Under the pieces are notes generated by a model. It made no database searches. It saw nothing but the letters and a program-made list of their open reading frames with translations, and was not told the DNA's origin. A stretch of DNA of 64,000 nucleotides from Olsenella uli (lineage in GTDB: Bacteria > Actinomycetota > Coriobacteriia > Coriobacteriales > Atopobiaceae), in the NCBI RefSeq assembly GCF_016900775.1, contig NZ_JACJKN010000008.1, positions 33,626 to 97,625 of the forward strand, written 5' to 3'. Positions 46,056 through 55,190 of this stretch are shown here, piece after piece (position 1 is the first letter of the stretch; each line of letters starts with the position of its first letter). Position numbers and translations under genes: made by a program.

Positions 46056-47051
46056 ATGAATATGCAATCTGATGTTGTCGTTTCGCCTGCGCAAACGAAT
46101 AATCGAAATTATTATTTCGACTTATTGAAGTATCTTCTATTTATATGCGTCGTTTTAATTCACGATCCTTTACCAGATTGTTTATTCGGCGGTGCTTGGT
46201 CTGCAATTTCACGATCGGCGGTACCGGTATATTTAGCAATCTCTGGTTATTTTAATAAAAGTATGGGGGCGAGGCACTTAGATCGAGGCAGACATTTTCT
46301 GTATCTGTATTTTCTCTTTAATCTTATATGGTTTGCTATTTTTACGCTGTTCTCCAAGGGTTCATATCCGGAGATGGCAAAGTGGGCAAAACTAGATATA
46401 TCGTTTAAGACGGTATTTAATTGCATTGTATTTGGTAGCGCCTTTGGAAGTGAATACCTTTGGTATCTACATGCGATTGGAATGGTCTATCTGGCAGGTT
46501 ATCTAATTGATAAATTGAATTTGAATAGACTTGCTATTCAAATTGTTCCAATTTTATTAACCCTGTATTGGATAATGAGCGAAGGTCTAATGATTGTTGT
46601 TGGCAGGGGTGTGCAGGTATATTTTTACCGTAACTGGCTTATTGAGGGCCTTGGATTTTTCTACCTTGGTAAATATCTGAGTAGTAATAGGCCTAAATTT
46701 CAAAGACCAATTATTACTATTTTATTAGGAATTGGGTGCCTAATTACGGTTCTTGAATTTTATTGCTTCGGCAGATATGAGTTTTATTTTGGAAATTTCT
46801 TTCTTGTATATGGTTTATTAGCTTTGGGCAGTTACGTTAAAGTAGAAGACAATTATTTTTCTAAAATGGGTAGAGAGCATAGCTTGCATTTATATCTATA
46901 TTCGCCGTTTATTGCCTTCCTTGTTATGTTTGTACAAATGGTTTTATTCCATTCGGTTGTTCAGCAAACCGTGACTACTGTTTTAGTAATAGTAATTACG
47001 ACGATAACGGTTAGTCGGAATTGGTTTAATTCTATTAATAAGGCTTTTTGA
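46056..47051 (+). CDS. Acyltransferase 3 family membrane protein
   Basis: A 331-residue protein with about 10 hydrophobic helices. NRNYYFDLLKYLLFICVVLIH is the typical first helix of acyltransferase-3 enzymes with the conserved His, and VPVYLAISGYF follows. They transfer acetyl or succinyl groups to exported sugars. ATG 46056 is used; ATG 46062 is possible and no clear ribosome site is seen. Strongly AT-rich, unlike the heptose genes before it, so it was probably acquired separately. It closes the polysaccharide cluster. Confidence 0.85.
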   Translation: MNMQSDVVVSPAQTNNRNYYFDLLKYLLFICVVLIHDPLPDCLFGGAWSAISRSAVPVYLAISGYFNKSMGARHLDRGRHFLYLYFLFNLIWFAIFTLFSKGSYPEMAKWAKLDISFKTVFNCIVFGSAFGSEYLWYLHAIGMVYLAGYLIDKLNLNRLAIQIVPILLTLYWIMSEGLMIVVGRGVQVYFYRNWLIEGLGFFYLGKYLSSNRPKFQRPIITILLGIGCLITVLEFYCFGRYEFYFGNFFLVYGLLALGSYVKVEDNYFSKMGREHSLHLYLYSPFIAFLVMFVQMVLFHSVVQQTVTTVLVIVITTITVSRNWFNSINKAF

Positions 47052-47352
47052 ATTGCTTGAGTAATTGGCTGGAATAATAGTAAGTAAACTTTCAGCTGGC
47101 TGCATTGGGCCAGCTTGGCCATTCAGCGAGTTCATTTTTCTTTAGGGGTATCGGCTGTCGCCGATACCCCTCACGCCTTTATATTGTGCTGCAGGTAACG
47201 TACAATTTCTTGCGCACTTTGACAGCGGAATAGCGTCCAGATAGGAAGGAGGGCACGGCCCGCCCCGGTATGATTCGAGTTGTCGAGACAAGAAATGAGT
47301 AATCTCCATTCTTGATACCGATGTTATTGCCGCTCGGTACCGCCCGACAAGA
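47052..47352. other. Gap between the polysaccharide cluster and the IS elements
   Basis: Two hairpins: AGCTGGC...GCCAGCT near 47094-47115 and a perfect 12-base stem AGGGGTATCGGC / GCCGATACCCCT at 47144-47171. At 47296 a TGAGTAATC word begins a stretch (to about 47345) resembling the IS21-type ends nearby. No gene seen. Confidence 0.5.
47144..47171 (+). terminator. Perfect hairpin closing the polysaccharide cluster
   Basis: 12-base perfect stem with a TGTC loop; only a short CCTTT lies 5 bases downstream, so termination efficiency is uncertain. Confidence 0.5.
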
Positions 47353-47509
47353 TGAGTAGTAACCCTGTTTGGTAACGCGAGTCAGCAAAATCTGGTACCG
47401 GCGGTCAGCGCCAGCGGTACCGGAAATCGGCTCGAATGGTACCGCCCCTAGAATCCGTGACAGGGGCGCCCGAAGGGCGGGCGCCGAGACGCGGAAGGGG
47501 CTGGTGCCC

Positions 47510-49108
47510 ATGTCCAAGAAGAAAAAGATTCTCCTGATGCTCGCGAAGGGAGGGGTCTCGCAGTCCGAGGTCGCCGCGGCGCTGCGCGCGAGCAAGCGCG
47601 ACGTGTCGGCGTGCGCGAGGGCGATCCGCGAGCGCGGCGTCACCTTCGACGACGTCTCCGCGATGACCGAGGCCGAGGTCGACGGGATGCTGGCGCCGCC
47701 GGCGAGGGAGAAGGCCGAGAGCGCCCACCTCGTCCCCGATATGGCCCCGCTGGTCGAGCGCAAGAAGCGCAATCGCAAGCTCACGGTCAAGATGTTCTGG
47801 ATGGAGCACTGCGAGGCCGCCGCGGCCGCGGGGAAATCGGCCTACTCGTACCAGACGTTCTGCGAGATGTTCGCCGAGGCGGCGGAGAGGGCCGGGGCCA
47901 GGAGGAGGCTCGCCCACGAGCCCGGCGCGAAGGCCTACGTCGACTGGGCGGGCGACACCGCTTCGCTCACCGACCGGCTCACCGGGGCAAAGACCAAGGT
48001 GTACGTGATGGTCGTCGCCCTGCCGTACTCCGACCGCTTCTGGGCGCAGGGCTTCGCGGACATGCGCCAGCGCTCGTGGCAGGAGGGGCAGGCCCGCGCG
48101 TTCGAGGACTTCGGCGGGGTCCCGAGGATGCTCGTGCCGGACAACGCCGCCACGGCGACGGACCGCTCCTCGGTCTACGTCACGCTGGTGAACGACGAGT
48201 ACCGGCGCTTCGCCGAGCACTACGGGGCGGCGGTCGTCCCCGCCAGGGTCCGCCGCCCCCGCGACAAGGCGGTCGCCGAGTCCACGGTCGACCTCGTCGA
48301 GAAGTGGATCATCGCCCCCTCCGACGAGATGACATTCTACTCGCTCGAGGAGTTCAACGGGTTCTGCCTCGAGCGAGTGCGCTGGCTGAACGCCCGCCCG
48401 TTCTCCGCGAAGGAGGGGTCGCGCGACTCCGTGTACGAGGACGAGGAGCGCGCGTGCATGCAGCCGCTGCCCTCCGAGCGCTACGAGATGTGCGAGTGGC
48501 GCAGCTGCAAGGTGGCCCCCGACTACCACGTGACCGTGGACTACATGCGCTACTCCGTCCCGTTCCATCTGATCGGCGAGCAGGTCGACGTCAGGCTGTC
48601 GGACTCCCGCGTGACCGTCATGTCCGGCGGCGGTGCCGTCGCCGAGCACGCGAGGCTCCGCGGGCGCAAGGGGCAGTACTCCACGCTCGTCGGGCACATG
48701 CCTCCCGCGCACGCCACGATGGACTCGCCCTGGTCGCGCGAGCGCTTCTCGTCGTGGGCGCACCGGATAGGGGCCGAGACCGGGGAGGCCGTCGACCGGC
48801 TGCTCGAAAGCAGGCCCGTCGTCGAGCAGGCCTTCGTGCCGGCGAGGAACATACTCGGGCTGTCGAAGTCGTACTCGCCGCAGCTGCTCGAGCGGGCATG
48901 CGCCAAATCCAATGCGCTCGGCGCGGTGCCCAGCTACACGGCGCTCAAGAACGCGATCCTCGCGATCAGGGCCGCCGACGCCGACGAGCGCGCCTCGGGC
49001 CGGACGCCCGGGGCGTCGGACGGCGGCGGGCTCGTCGACCGCGCGAAGTCGGCGGGAAGGCTGCGCGGGGCCGACGCCTACCGGAGGGGAGGCGGTGCGC
49101 GATGCTGA
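47510..49108 (+). CDS. istA: IS21-family transposase IstA (element A)
   Basis: A 532-residue DDE transposase. An N-terminal helix-turn-helix (GGVSQSEVAAALRASKRDVSA) precedes the integrase core with AYVDWAGD, MLVPDNAAT and KAVAESTV supplying the three acidic residues. The C-terminal part contains the beta-barrel region (DYHVTVDYMRYSVPFHLIGE). ATG 47510 begins MSKKKKILLM; the frame is open further upstream. Overlaps istB. Confidence 0.93.
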   Translation: MSKKKKILLMLAKGGVSQSEVAAALRASKRDVSACARAIRERGVTFDDVSAMTEAEVDGMLAPPAREKAESAHLVPDMAPLVERKKRNRKLTVKMFWMEHCEAAAAAGKSAYSYQTFCEMFAEAAERAGARRRLAHEPGAKAYVDWAGDTASLTDRLTGAKTKVYVMVVALPYSDRFWAQGFADMRQRSWQEGQARAFEDFGGVPRMLVPDNAATATDRSSVYVTLVNDEYRRFAEHYGAAVVPARVRRPRDKAVAESTVDLVEKWIIAPSDEMTFYSLEEFNGFCLERVRWLNARPFSAKEGSRDSVYEDEERACMQPLPSERYEMCEWRSCKVAPDYHVTVDYMRYSVPFHLIGEQVDVRLSDSRVTVMSGGGAVAEHARLRGRKGQYSTLVGHMPPAHATMDSPWSRERFSSWAHRIGAETGEAVDRLLESRPVVEQAFVPARNILGLSKSYSPQLLERACAKSNALGAVPSYTALKNAILAIRAADADERASGRTPGASDGGGLVDRAKSAGRLRGADAYRRGGGARC

Positions 49109-49857
49109 CCGAGGAGCACTTCGACATGCTCACCAGGTTCAGGGTGAGGGCCATGGGCGACAAGCTGCGCGAGATGGTCGAGGACGACTCCTACGACTCC
49201 TATACCTTCGAGGAGAGGATGGGGATGCTGATCGAGGCCGAGGCGACGGCGAGGCGGGACCGCAAGGTCGCGAAGCTCGTGCGGAAGGCCCGCTTCAAGC
49301 TGCCCTCCGCATGCGTGGAGGACGTCGTCTACCTGAAGGACCGCAAGCTCAGCCGCGACCGGGTGGCGCGCCTCGCCTCATGCGACTGGGTCGAGGCCTG
49401 CGAGACCGTCGTGATCATATCCAAGACCGGCTGCGGCAAGAGCTTCCTCGGGCAGGCGCTCGGCAACGCCGCGTGCCGCAGGCTCTTCACCGTGCGCTAC
49501 GCCCGCCTCGCCGACATCATGGAGGACCTGAACAGGTGCCGTGCGGCGGCCGACGGGAGCTACTACCAGCACATGGACGCCTACAAGACCGTCCAGCTGC
49601 TCATCGTCGACGACTTCATGACCACGCCGATCGCGACGCGGAACGCAGTCGACCTCTTCGAGATCATGGAGGCGCGCGAGGGTCGGGCGGCCACGCTCAT
49701 TGCCTCCCAGCTCGAGCCCAACGAGTGGTACCTGAGGATCGAGGGCGAGCTCATGGCCGACTCAATCCTGAACAGAGTCGCCACCGGGGCGCGATACGTC
49801 GACCTGGACGGCCCGAACATGCGCGAGTACTTCGCGAAGCAAAAGGGCGACCGATAG
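49102..49857 (+). CDS. istB: IS21-family helper ATPase IstB (element A)
   Basis: A 251-residue AAA+ protein with Walker A SKTGCGKSFLGQAL and Walker B QLLIVDDFM, plus the sensor region IASQLEPNEWY. Its start overlaps istA, as usual for the family. IstB assembles on target DNA and directs the transposase. Confidence 0.93.
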   Translation: MLTEEHFDMLTRFRVRAMGDKLREMVEDDSYDSYTFEERMGMLIEAEATARRDRKVAKLVRKARFKLPSACVEDVVYLKDRKLSRDRVARLASCDWVEACETVVIISKTGCGKSFLGQALGNAACRRLFTVRYARLADIMEDLNRCRAAADGSYYQHMDAYKTVQLLIVDDFMTTPIATRNAVDLFEIMEAREGRAATLIASQLEPNEWYLRIEGELMADSILNRVATGARYVDLDGPNMREYFAKQKGDR

Positions 49858-49942
49858 CGGTACCAGGCCACCATACATCCGGTACCGTCGGCGGCTGACC
49901 GGCGGTACCATTCCGGCTGACTGACGTTACCAAAACGGGTTA

Positions 49943-50797
49943 CTACTCAGCTGAGCACCACAGATTATCGCGATTCAGCACCGGCAGCATTGCGAATCGG
50001 CACCGGCCGCGGCATGGGTCGGCACCGCGACCGGCGCCCGCACAAGAGCTCCAGCCCGAGTCCCCGCCCAGCTTCCTCCTCATGCTCGTCTCGCCCATGC
50101 CGACCCATGCGGCGCCGTGGACGATGCGGTCCATGATGGCGCCGGCGCGGGCGCCGCCGCCGAGCCTGGCGTGCCAGCCCTTCTGGCGGAACTGGGCGCA
50201 GAAGACGGTGGACGCCGTGCCGCAGCGGGCCTCCATGAGCCCGGGCAGGAAGCCCCGGAAGAGCTCGTCGGGGCGGTCGAGCAGCCACTCGTCGAGCACG
50301 AGGACCTGGAAGGCCGCGTACCTCCCCGTGACCTTGCGCTCGCCGCCGGGGCGCCCGCGCGCCTCGCGCCAGTGCCCCTCCAGGTCGGGGCACCGGACGT
50401 GGCAGGCCCGCATCCTCCGCTGGCAGGCGGCCCTGGCGATCGCGCAGGCCAGGCAGGTCCTGCCCGTGCCGGTCGGGCCCCGCGGCACGACGCTCTGGCC
50501 GCGCTCGGCGAAGCCGCACGTGGCGAGCTCGGTGATCGGCGGCCGGTCCAGGCCGCGCCCCTCCGAGAGGTCTATGGAGCGGGCGTCGGCCTCCGGGCAC
50601 CTCAGGCTGGCGCGCTTGGTGAGGTTTCGGGCCTTGGACGCGACGAAGGCCGAGCGGGCCTCGTCGACGGCCATCTGCGCCCGCTCGGTGCAGGTCATGC
50701 CCATGCACATGCCCTCGTCCTGGGCCTTGAGGGCGCCCGGCAGGTCGGCGGCGCCCATGTCGCGCAGCCTGCGCTTCGTCTCCATCGAGAGCTCCAT
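49943..50797 (-). CDS. IstB-like ATPase of element B (probably inactive)
   Basis: A 284-residue IstB-type protein from ATG 50797 (MELSMETKRRLRDMGAADLP). The core QSVVPRGPTGTGRTCLACAI has Arg in place of the Walker A lysine, while AFQVLVLDEWL looks like a normal Walker B. The frame runs through the element's own terminal repeat and stops only inside element A, so the true C-terminus has been lost or extended. Loss of the lysine suggests no ATP hydrolysis. Confidence 0.7.
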   Translation of the reverse strand: MELSMETKRRLRDMGAADLPGALKAQDEGMCMGMTCTERAQMAVDEARSAFVASKARNLTKRASLRCPEADARSIDLSEGRGLDRPPITELATCGFAERGQSVVPRGPTGTGRTCLACAIARAACQRRMRACHVRCPDLEGHWREARGRPGGERKVTGRYAAFQVLVLDEWLLDRPDELFRGFLPGLMEARCGTASTVFCAQFRQKGWHARLGGGARAGAIMDRIVHGAAWVGMGETSMRRKLGGDSGWSSCAGAGRGADPCRGRCRFAMLPVLNRDNLWCSAE

Positions 50798-51334
50798 CGC
50801 CCTGCGCCTCCCCGCAGAGGTCCGCGCCGCGCACGCAGCCGGCCTCGTCCTCGCCGTGCCCGCCGCCGTCCGCGAGCGTTCCGGGGACCAGGCCATGGCT
50901 GGTCTCGAGGACGGGCCTGAGGCGCCTGTGCCGGGGCGAGGGCGGGCCGCTCGCGAGCGCCATCGCGCACGCCCCCTCCAGCCTCGGCCTCGCGTGGCGG
51001 CGCTCGGGCCCGGGCACGGCGAGGGCCGCGTCGAGGCCCCGCCCCTCGCAGTCGACGCGCCGGAGGATGCGGCCCGCCACCTCCCTGCGGGACGGCCCGG
51101 CGCGGTCGGCCCGGCGCCGGGTGCGGCCCGCGCCCCAGTCGGGGTGCGACCTCCCCTCGGGGAGGTCTGTTGATGTGCAATAGGAAGTGGTCCAAATGAG
51201 CGCCGGCTTCTGAGCAGCGCGTGCACCAGGAATTGAGCAGTTTGATCACGAGGGCCGCGCCCCCTGGACCAGGGGCGCGGCCCTCGCCGTAGGGTTGTCC
51301 CGGGCGGGCACTTTGGCGAGGCCGCCCGGGAAGG

Positions 51335-52813
51335 ATGGAGGAGATGACCGTGCCCCCGGGCACAAGGAATGACATGCGGTCGATGGACGCCGACGGGGTG
51401 CCGAGGGCCGAGATCGCCCGCAGGCTCCGCGTCAGCCGCAACACCGTCGCGAAGTACGCCGACATGGAGGACATGTCGCCCGCCGCCCCCGTGCCGGCGC
51501 GGCGCGAGAGGCCCGCGCTCGGCGAGCACGCGGGGTGGGTCGAGTCGGTCCTGGAGGCCGACCTCGGCGCGCCGCGCAAGCAGCGCCACACCGCCAGGGG
51601 GATCTACGACCGGCTGGTCGAGGAGAGGGGCTACGCCGGCTCCTACTCGACCGTCCAGCGCTTCGTGCGCGAGTGGAGGCTCGCGCGCTCGGCCGGCGCG
51701 GGCGAGGGCTACCTGGAGCTCGAGTGGGCCCCGGGCACCTGCCAGGTGGACTTCGGCAACTTCCGCGCCGTCGTCGCGGGCGAGGAGCTGGCCCTCAAGC
51801 TGCTGGTGGCGACCCTTCCCCACTCCAACGACAGGCAGTGCTTCGCGCTGAGGTCTCAGAGGTCGGAGTGCCTGTGCGCGGGGCTCGCGGCGATCTTCTC
51901 GCGCTGGGGCCGCGCCCCGAGGGTGCTGGTCCTGGACAACGCGACCGAGGCGGGCAGGATGGTCCGCGGCGAGGTGACGGAGTCCGGGCTGTTCTCCCTG
52001 TTCAGGGGGCACTACCGCGTCGAGTCGAGGTACTGCAACCCCTACTCGGGCAACGAGAGGGGGTCGGTGGAGAACGCGGTCGGCTACCTGAGGCGCAACC
52101 TCCTCGTGCCGGTGCCCAGGGTCGGGTCGCTCGCCGAGCTGAACGCCCTGCTGGCGGAGGGGTGCGCGCGCCTGAACGCCGCTGCGGGGTGCCGCGACGG
52201 CCGGGCGTCGGCGGAGGCCCTGCGCGAGGACCTCGCCGAGATGCGCGCGCCGCCCGGCGCCGCGTTCGACGCGGTGCGGTGGGTGCGGGCCAGGGCGGAC
52301 AAGCGCGGCTACGTCGAGGTCGACGGCCGCGAGTACGTCGCCGGCCCGGCGTGGCACGGAAGGGAGCTGCTCGTCGGGATGCGCCCCGACTCGGTCGAGA
52401 TCGTCGCCGACCGCGGCCGCAGGGTGGCGGTGCTCCCGAGGACCTACGGCGCCGGGCCCGCCGTGCGCAACCCGCTGTCGCTCGTCCCGGCGATCGTCGC
52501 CAGGCCGCGCGCGTTCGGCGAGTCCACGATACGGCGGGACATGCCCGAGGGGCTGGTCGAGGGCATCGACCGCACGGGCGCCGCCGGCCGCAGGCAGACG
52601 CTCAGGTCCATAGCGCGCGCGAGCGCCGCGTCGGGCTTCGACGCGGCGTGCAGGGCCGCGCTGCGCGTCGTCGAGGGCGGGCGCGTGCCCGACGACGCCA
52701 CGGTCGACGTGCTCGCCAGGCGGATCGCCTCCGGCGCGCTCGGCGGGGAGGGCGGGGCCGACCTGTCCGTCTACGACGGCTTCCTGAGGGGAGGCGAGGC
52801 CGATGCCCGCTAG
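51335..52813 (+). CDS. istA: IS21-family transposase IstA (element C)
   Basis: A 492-residue DDE transposase: helix-turn-helix (GVPRAEIARRLRVSRNTVAKY), core acidic residues in CQVDFGNFR, VLVLDNATE and RGSVENAVGYL, then VEVDGREYVAGPAW in the C-terminal barrel. ATG 51335. Overlaps istB by 11 bases. Confidence 0.94.
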   Translation: MEEMTVPPGTRNDMRSMDADGVPRAEIARRLRVSRNTVAKYADMEDMSPAAPVPARRERPALGEHAGWVESVLEADLGAPRKQRHTARGIYDRLVEERGYAGSYSTVQRFVREWRLARSAGAGEGYLELEWAPGTCQVDFGNFRAVVAGEELALKLLVATLPHSNDRQCFALRSQRSECLCAGLAAIFSRWGRAPRVLVLDNATEAGRMVRGEVTESGLFSLFRGHYRVESRYCNPYSGNERGSVENAVGYLRRNLLVPVPRVGSLAELNALLAEGCARLNAAAGCRDGRASAEALREDLAEMRAPPGAAFDAVRWVRARADKRGYVEVDGREYVAGPAWHGRELLVGMRPDSVEIVADRGRRVAVLPRTYGAGPAVRNPLSLVPAIVARPRAFGESTIRRDMPEGLVEGIDRTGAAGRRQTLRSIARASAASGFDAACRAALRVVEGGRVPDDATVDVLARRIASGALGGEGGADLSVYDGFLRGGEADAR

Positions 52814-53546
52814 CGGGGAGCTCGCGCGCAGGGTCGTGGAGGCCGGCAGGAGGTGCTCGCTCACCACCTCCGTGCTCGGGGAGTGGGCGAGCGCCGGCAG
52901 CCCGAGGCAGGTCGAGTACCTCGCCCGCTACCTCGAGGCCGAGGCCGCGAGCCGCGACGCCTCCAAGCGCGCCTCCCTGCTTCGGCGCTGCGGGCTGCCG
53001 GCGCCCAAGACCTTCGACGGGTACGACTGGTCGGCGGTGTCGTGGCCCGAGGGGCTCGGCCGCGAGGACCTGCTCTCGCTCTCGTTCCTGGACCGCCGCG
53101 AGGACCTCGTGCTGATGGGCGACGTCGGCACGGGCAAGACCCACATGGCGAGCGCGCTGTGCCGGCTGGCGTGCGACAGGCGCATGGAGGCCCGCTTCTT
53201 CACGGCCTCCTCGCTCGTCGCGCGCCTCAGGCGGGCGCGCGACGAGGGCCGCCTGGACAGGGAGGCCTCCCAGATCGGGCGGGCGAGGCTGCTCGTGGTC
53301 GACGAGCTCGGGTTCCTGCCGCTGGACCCGGACGGGGCGAGGCTGCTGTTCCAGGTCTTCGCGGACGCCTGCGAGAGGCAGAGCGTGGTGATCACGACCA
53401 ACCTCGAGTTCAGCCGCTGGGGCTCGGTGTTCGGCGACGACCAGATGGCGGCCGCCGTCATCGACCGCATCGTCCACCACGGGCGGCTGGTCCAGTTCCG
53501 GGGCGAGTCCTACCGAGTGAGGCACGCCCTCATGCGGGAGGGGTAG
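52803..53546 (+). CDS. istB: IS21-family helper ATPase IstB (element C)
   Basis: A 247-residue AAA+ ATPase with Walker A LMGDVGTGKTHMASAL, Walker B LLVVDELGFLPL and the sensor VITTNLEFSRW. Overlaps istA. A perfect hairpin (GCCTGCGCAC / GTGCGCAGGC, 53560-53582) follows the stop. Confidence 0.94.
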   Translation: MPASGELARRVVEAGRRCSLTTSVLGEWASAGSPRQVEYLARYLEAEAASRDASKRASLLRRCGLPAPKTFDGYDWSAVSWPEGLGREDLLSLSFLDRREDLVLMGDVGTGKTHMASALCRLACDRRMEARFFTASSLVARLRRARDEGRLDREASQIGRARLLVVDELGFLPLDPDGARLLFQVFADACERQSVVITTNLEFSRWGSVFGDDQMAAAVIDRIVHHGRLVQFRGESYRVRHALMREG

Positions 53547-54986
53547 GCGCTCAAAAAGCCTGCGCACGTCGCGTGCGCAGGCTGCTCAGATTCCGGTGCT
53601 CATTTTGCTCAAATCTAGTTGACAAAACACAGAGGTCGCCGGCACGGGTCGGGCAGCGGCTCCTCGCGAACGACGGGAGGAGCGGGCGCGGCGCCAGCCG
53701 CTCGCCGGCGAGGAAGACCCCCGCGGTGGCGTCGGTGGCCCTCAGGTCCACCGTCCTGCCCACGGCGAGGCGGCTCACCGAGCAGCAGCTGCGCCTGTGG
53801 GCGACGTGGCAGTCGCGCCGCACCCTCCTGCCGCAGGCCCACTCGCAGGCCTCGTGGGGCACCGCCGGCAGCGGCCTCGGGAGCGGCCCCTCCCGCTCCT
53901 CGAAGGCCTCCCGGCGCGCGCCCTCGCGCTTGGAGGAGGGCCTCGAGTCGCGCTCCTCGAGCTTCTCCGCCACGGCCCTCTTGGGCTGGTTGAAGTCGGC
54001 GAAGGCCTCGTCCCGCAGCGCGGCGATGACCTCCGGGGCGGCCTGCCGCGCCTCGTTCTCCGCGCCCGGCTTGTCGCGCGGCGCCGCGACGCGCGCCGGC
54101 ATCACCGCCGAGCCGTGGCGGGCGGCCATCTCGCGATAGGCCCCGCTCGGCTCGACCTCGCCCTCGCGCGGGCGGGCCCCCGCGCCGGTCCCGAGGTCGT
54201 CGGGCACCATGCGGGGCGTCGAGCCGCCCATGTGGGCGAACGCGCGCGCGTGGCGGCGAAGCCATGCATCCCCTCTCATGTCCAGCGTGGGCTCGACGTG
54301 GGACGGGCGGCCGAGGGGCAGGCAGGCCACGAGCGGGAAGACCTTGGAGGCCTCGCCCGTGGCGGGGTCGACGAGCCGCATCGTCGGCCCCGCCCAGTCG
54401 ACCTCCAGGATCCCGCCGGCCCTGTGCCCGACGCTGCCCACGACCTGCCTCCTCGCCGCGAACCCGCGGCAGCGCTCGCGGAGGCGGTCGCAGGACATGA
54501 AGGGCTCGCCCTTCGACCTCCGCCCGTCGCGGCACTCCTCGTGCGGCCGCTTGAGCGTGACCCCGACCCGGGCGAGCTCGCGGTGCGCGCGCTCCCAGTC
54601 GGGGTCCGGGCAGACGTCCCGGTCGCGGACCTTCTCGGGGAAGAGCGCGGCGCAGGCCCCCGCGTCCGGCATCCCCTCGGCCTCCGCCCAGCCGATCCCC
54701 GCCGCCTCGGCGGCCTCGGACACCGCCCGGACGCCGTGCCTCGACATTCCCTGCGACCTCGCGATCGCGTTTCGCGACATGCCCGACCCGAGCGGTCGCA
54801 GGACCTCCCTGGCCCTGATCTTCCTCGCCATGTCTTGCCTCCCTCTCTCTCGGTTGCATGGCGAGCCGAGCGTAGGCGGAGGCGGTGCCGAACGGGAATG
54901 CGGCTGGTGCCGAACGGCAATATCGGGCGATGGATGGAGCGGTGCCGAATCGCGATACCGAGGGTGCTAACAGGCGCGATTACTCA

Positions 54987-55190
54987 ACGAGATTCTGAGG
55001 ACATTGGCGTGCTCCTGATTCCGCGGCTGAGTTACTCCTGGAGTGCGTTTGATCTAATGCGGTGGCGATGGGTCTTTGGAAAGGTCGGATGGGCTTCCCC
55101 CGGTGCTCACATCACATTTCGCGACACGATCCCATTGCCAATCCATCGAGATGTGTGGTCGTCAACAGCTTGGTGTCGGCGGGATTGGCG
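54987..55190. other. Short gap between the IS cluster and the LRR gene
   Basis: No gene, tRNA or convincing signal seen. Confidence 0.4.

Larger units (their letters stand above)
47353..49949. mobile_element. IS21-family element A, apparently intact
   Basis: Both ends read inward TGAGTAGTAACCC, followed by TTTGGTAAC and repeated GGTACCG words, with matching multiple terminal repeats over about 90 bases. It carries istA and istB overlapping by seven bases. I see no target duplication; its right end abuts the end of element B, so a rearrangement or insertion into that element is likely. Confidence 0.88.
51168..53631. mobile_element. IS21-family element C nested in element B
   Basis: Ends TGTTGATGTG (left) and TGTGTTTTGTC (right, inward), both followed by AAATGAGC-x-CCGG and TGAGCAGC words. 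The target duplication GAGGTC is present at 51162-51167 and 53632-53637. Carries intact istA and istB. Confidence 0.9.
50798..54831 (-). pseudogene. istA of element B, split by insertion of element C
   Basis: Begins MARKIRAREVLRPLGSGMSRN at 54831, with DDE core pieces LEVDWAGPT, RMVPDDLG and GAENEA. The frame enters element C at GACCTC (53637-53632). Removing element C and one copy of the 6-base duplication rejoins the frame without a shift (RAGDL then PEGRSHPDWGAG) and it continues VAGRILRRVDCEGRG towards istB. The exact C-terminal end is unclear because no stop appears before istB starts. Confidence 0.8.
49950..54986. mobile_element. IS21-family element B, degenerate and interrupted by element C
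   Basis: The left end carries TATCGCGATTC-x-GCACC-type repeats starting TGAGCACC at 49952; the right end carries inverted counterparts ending TTAGCACC (reading inward) with TGAGTAATC outermost at 54978-54986. The left end lacks the outermost bases, probably lost to element A. istA is split by element C and IstB has an altered Walker A. Old, inactive copy. Confidence 0.75.

Noticed and set aside
54973..55190. Additional gene between the IS cluster and the LRR gene
   Set aside because: Open frames there lack starts with ribosome sites and resemble nothing; they run into the antisense of the LRR gene.
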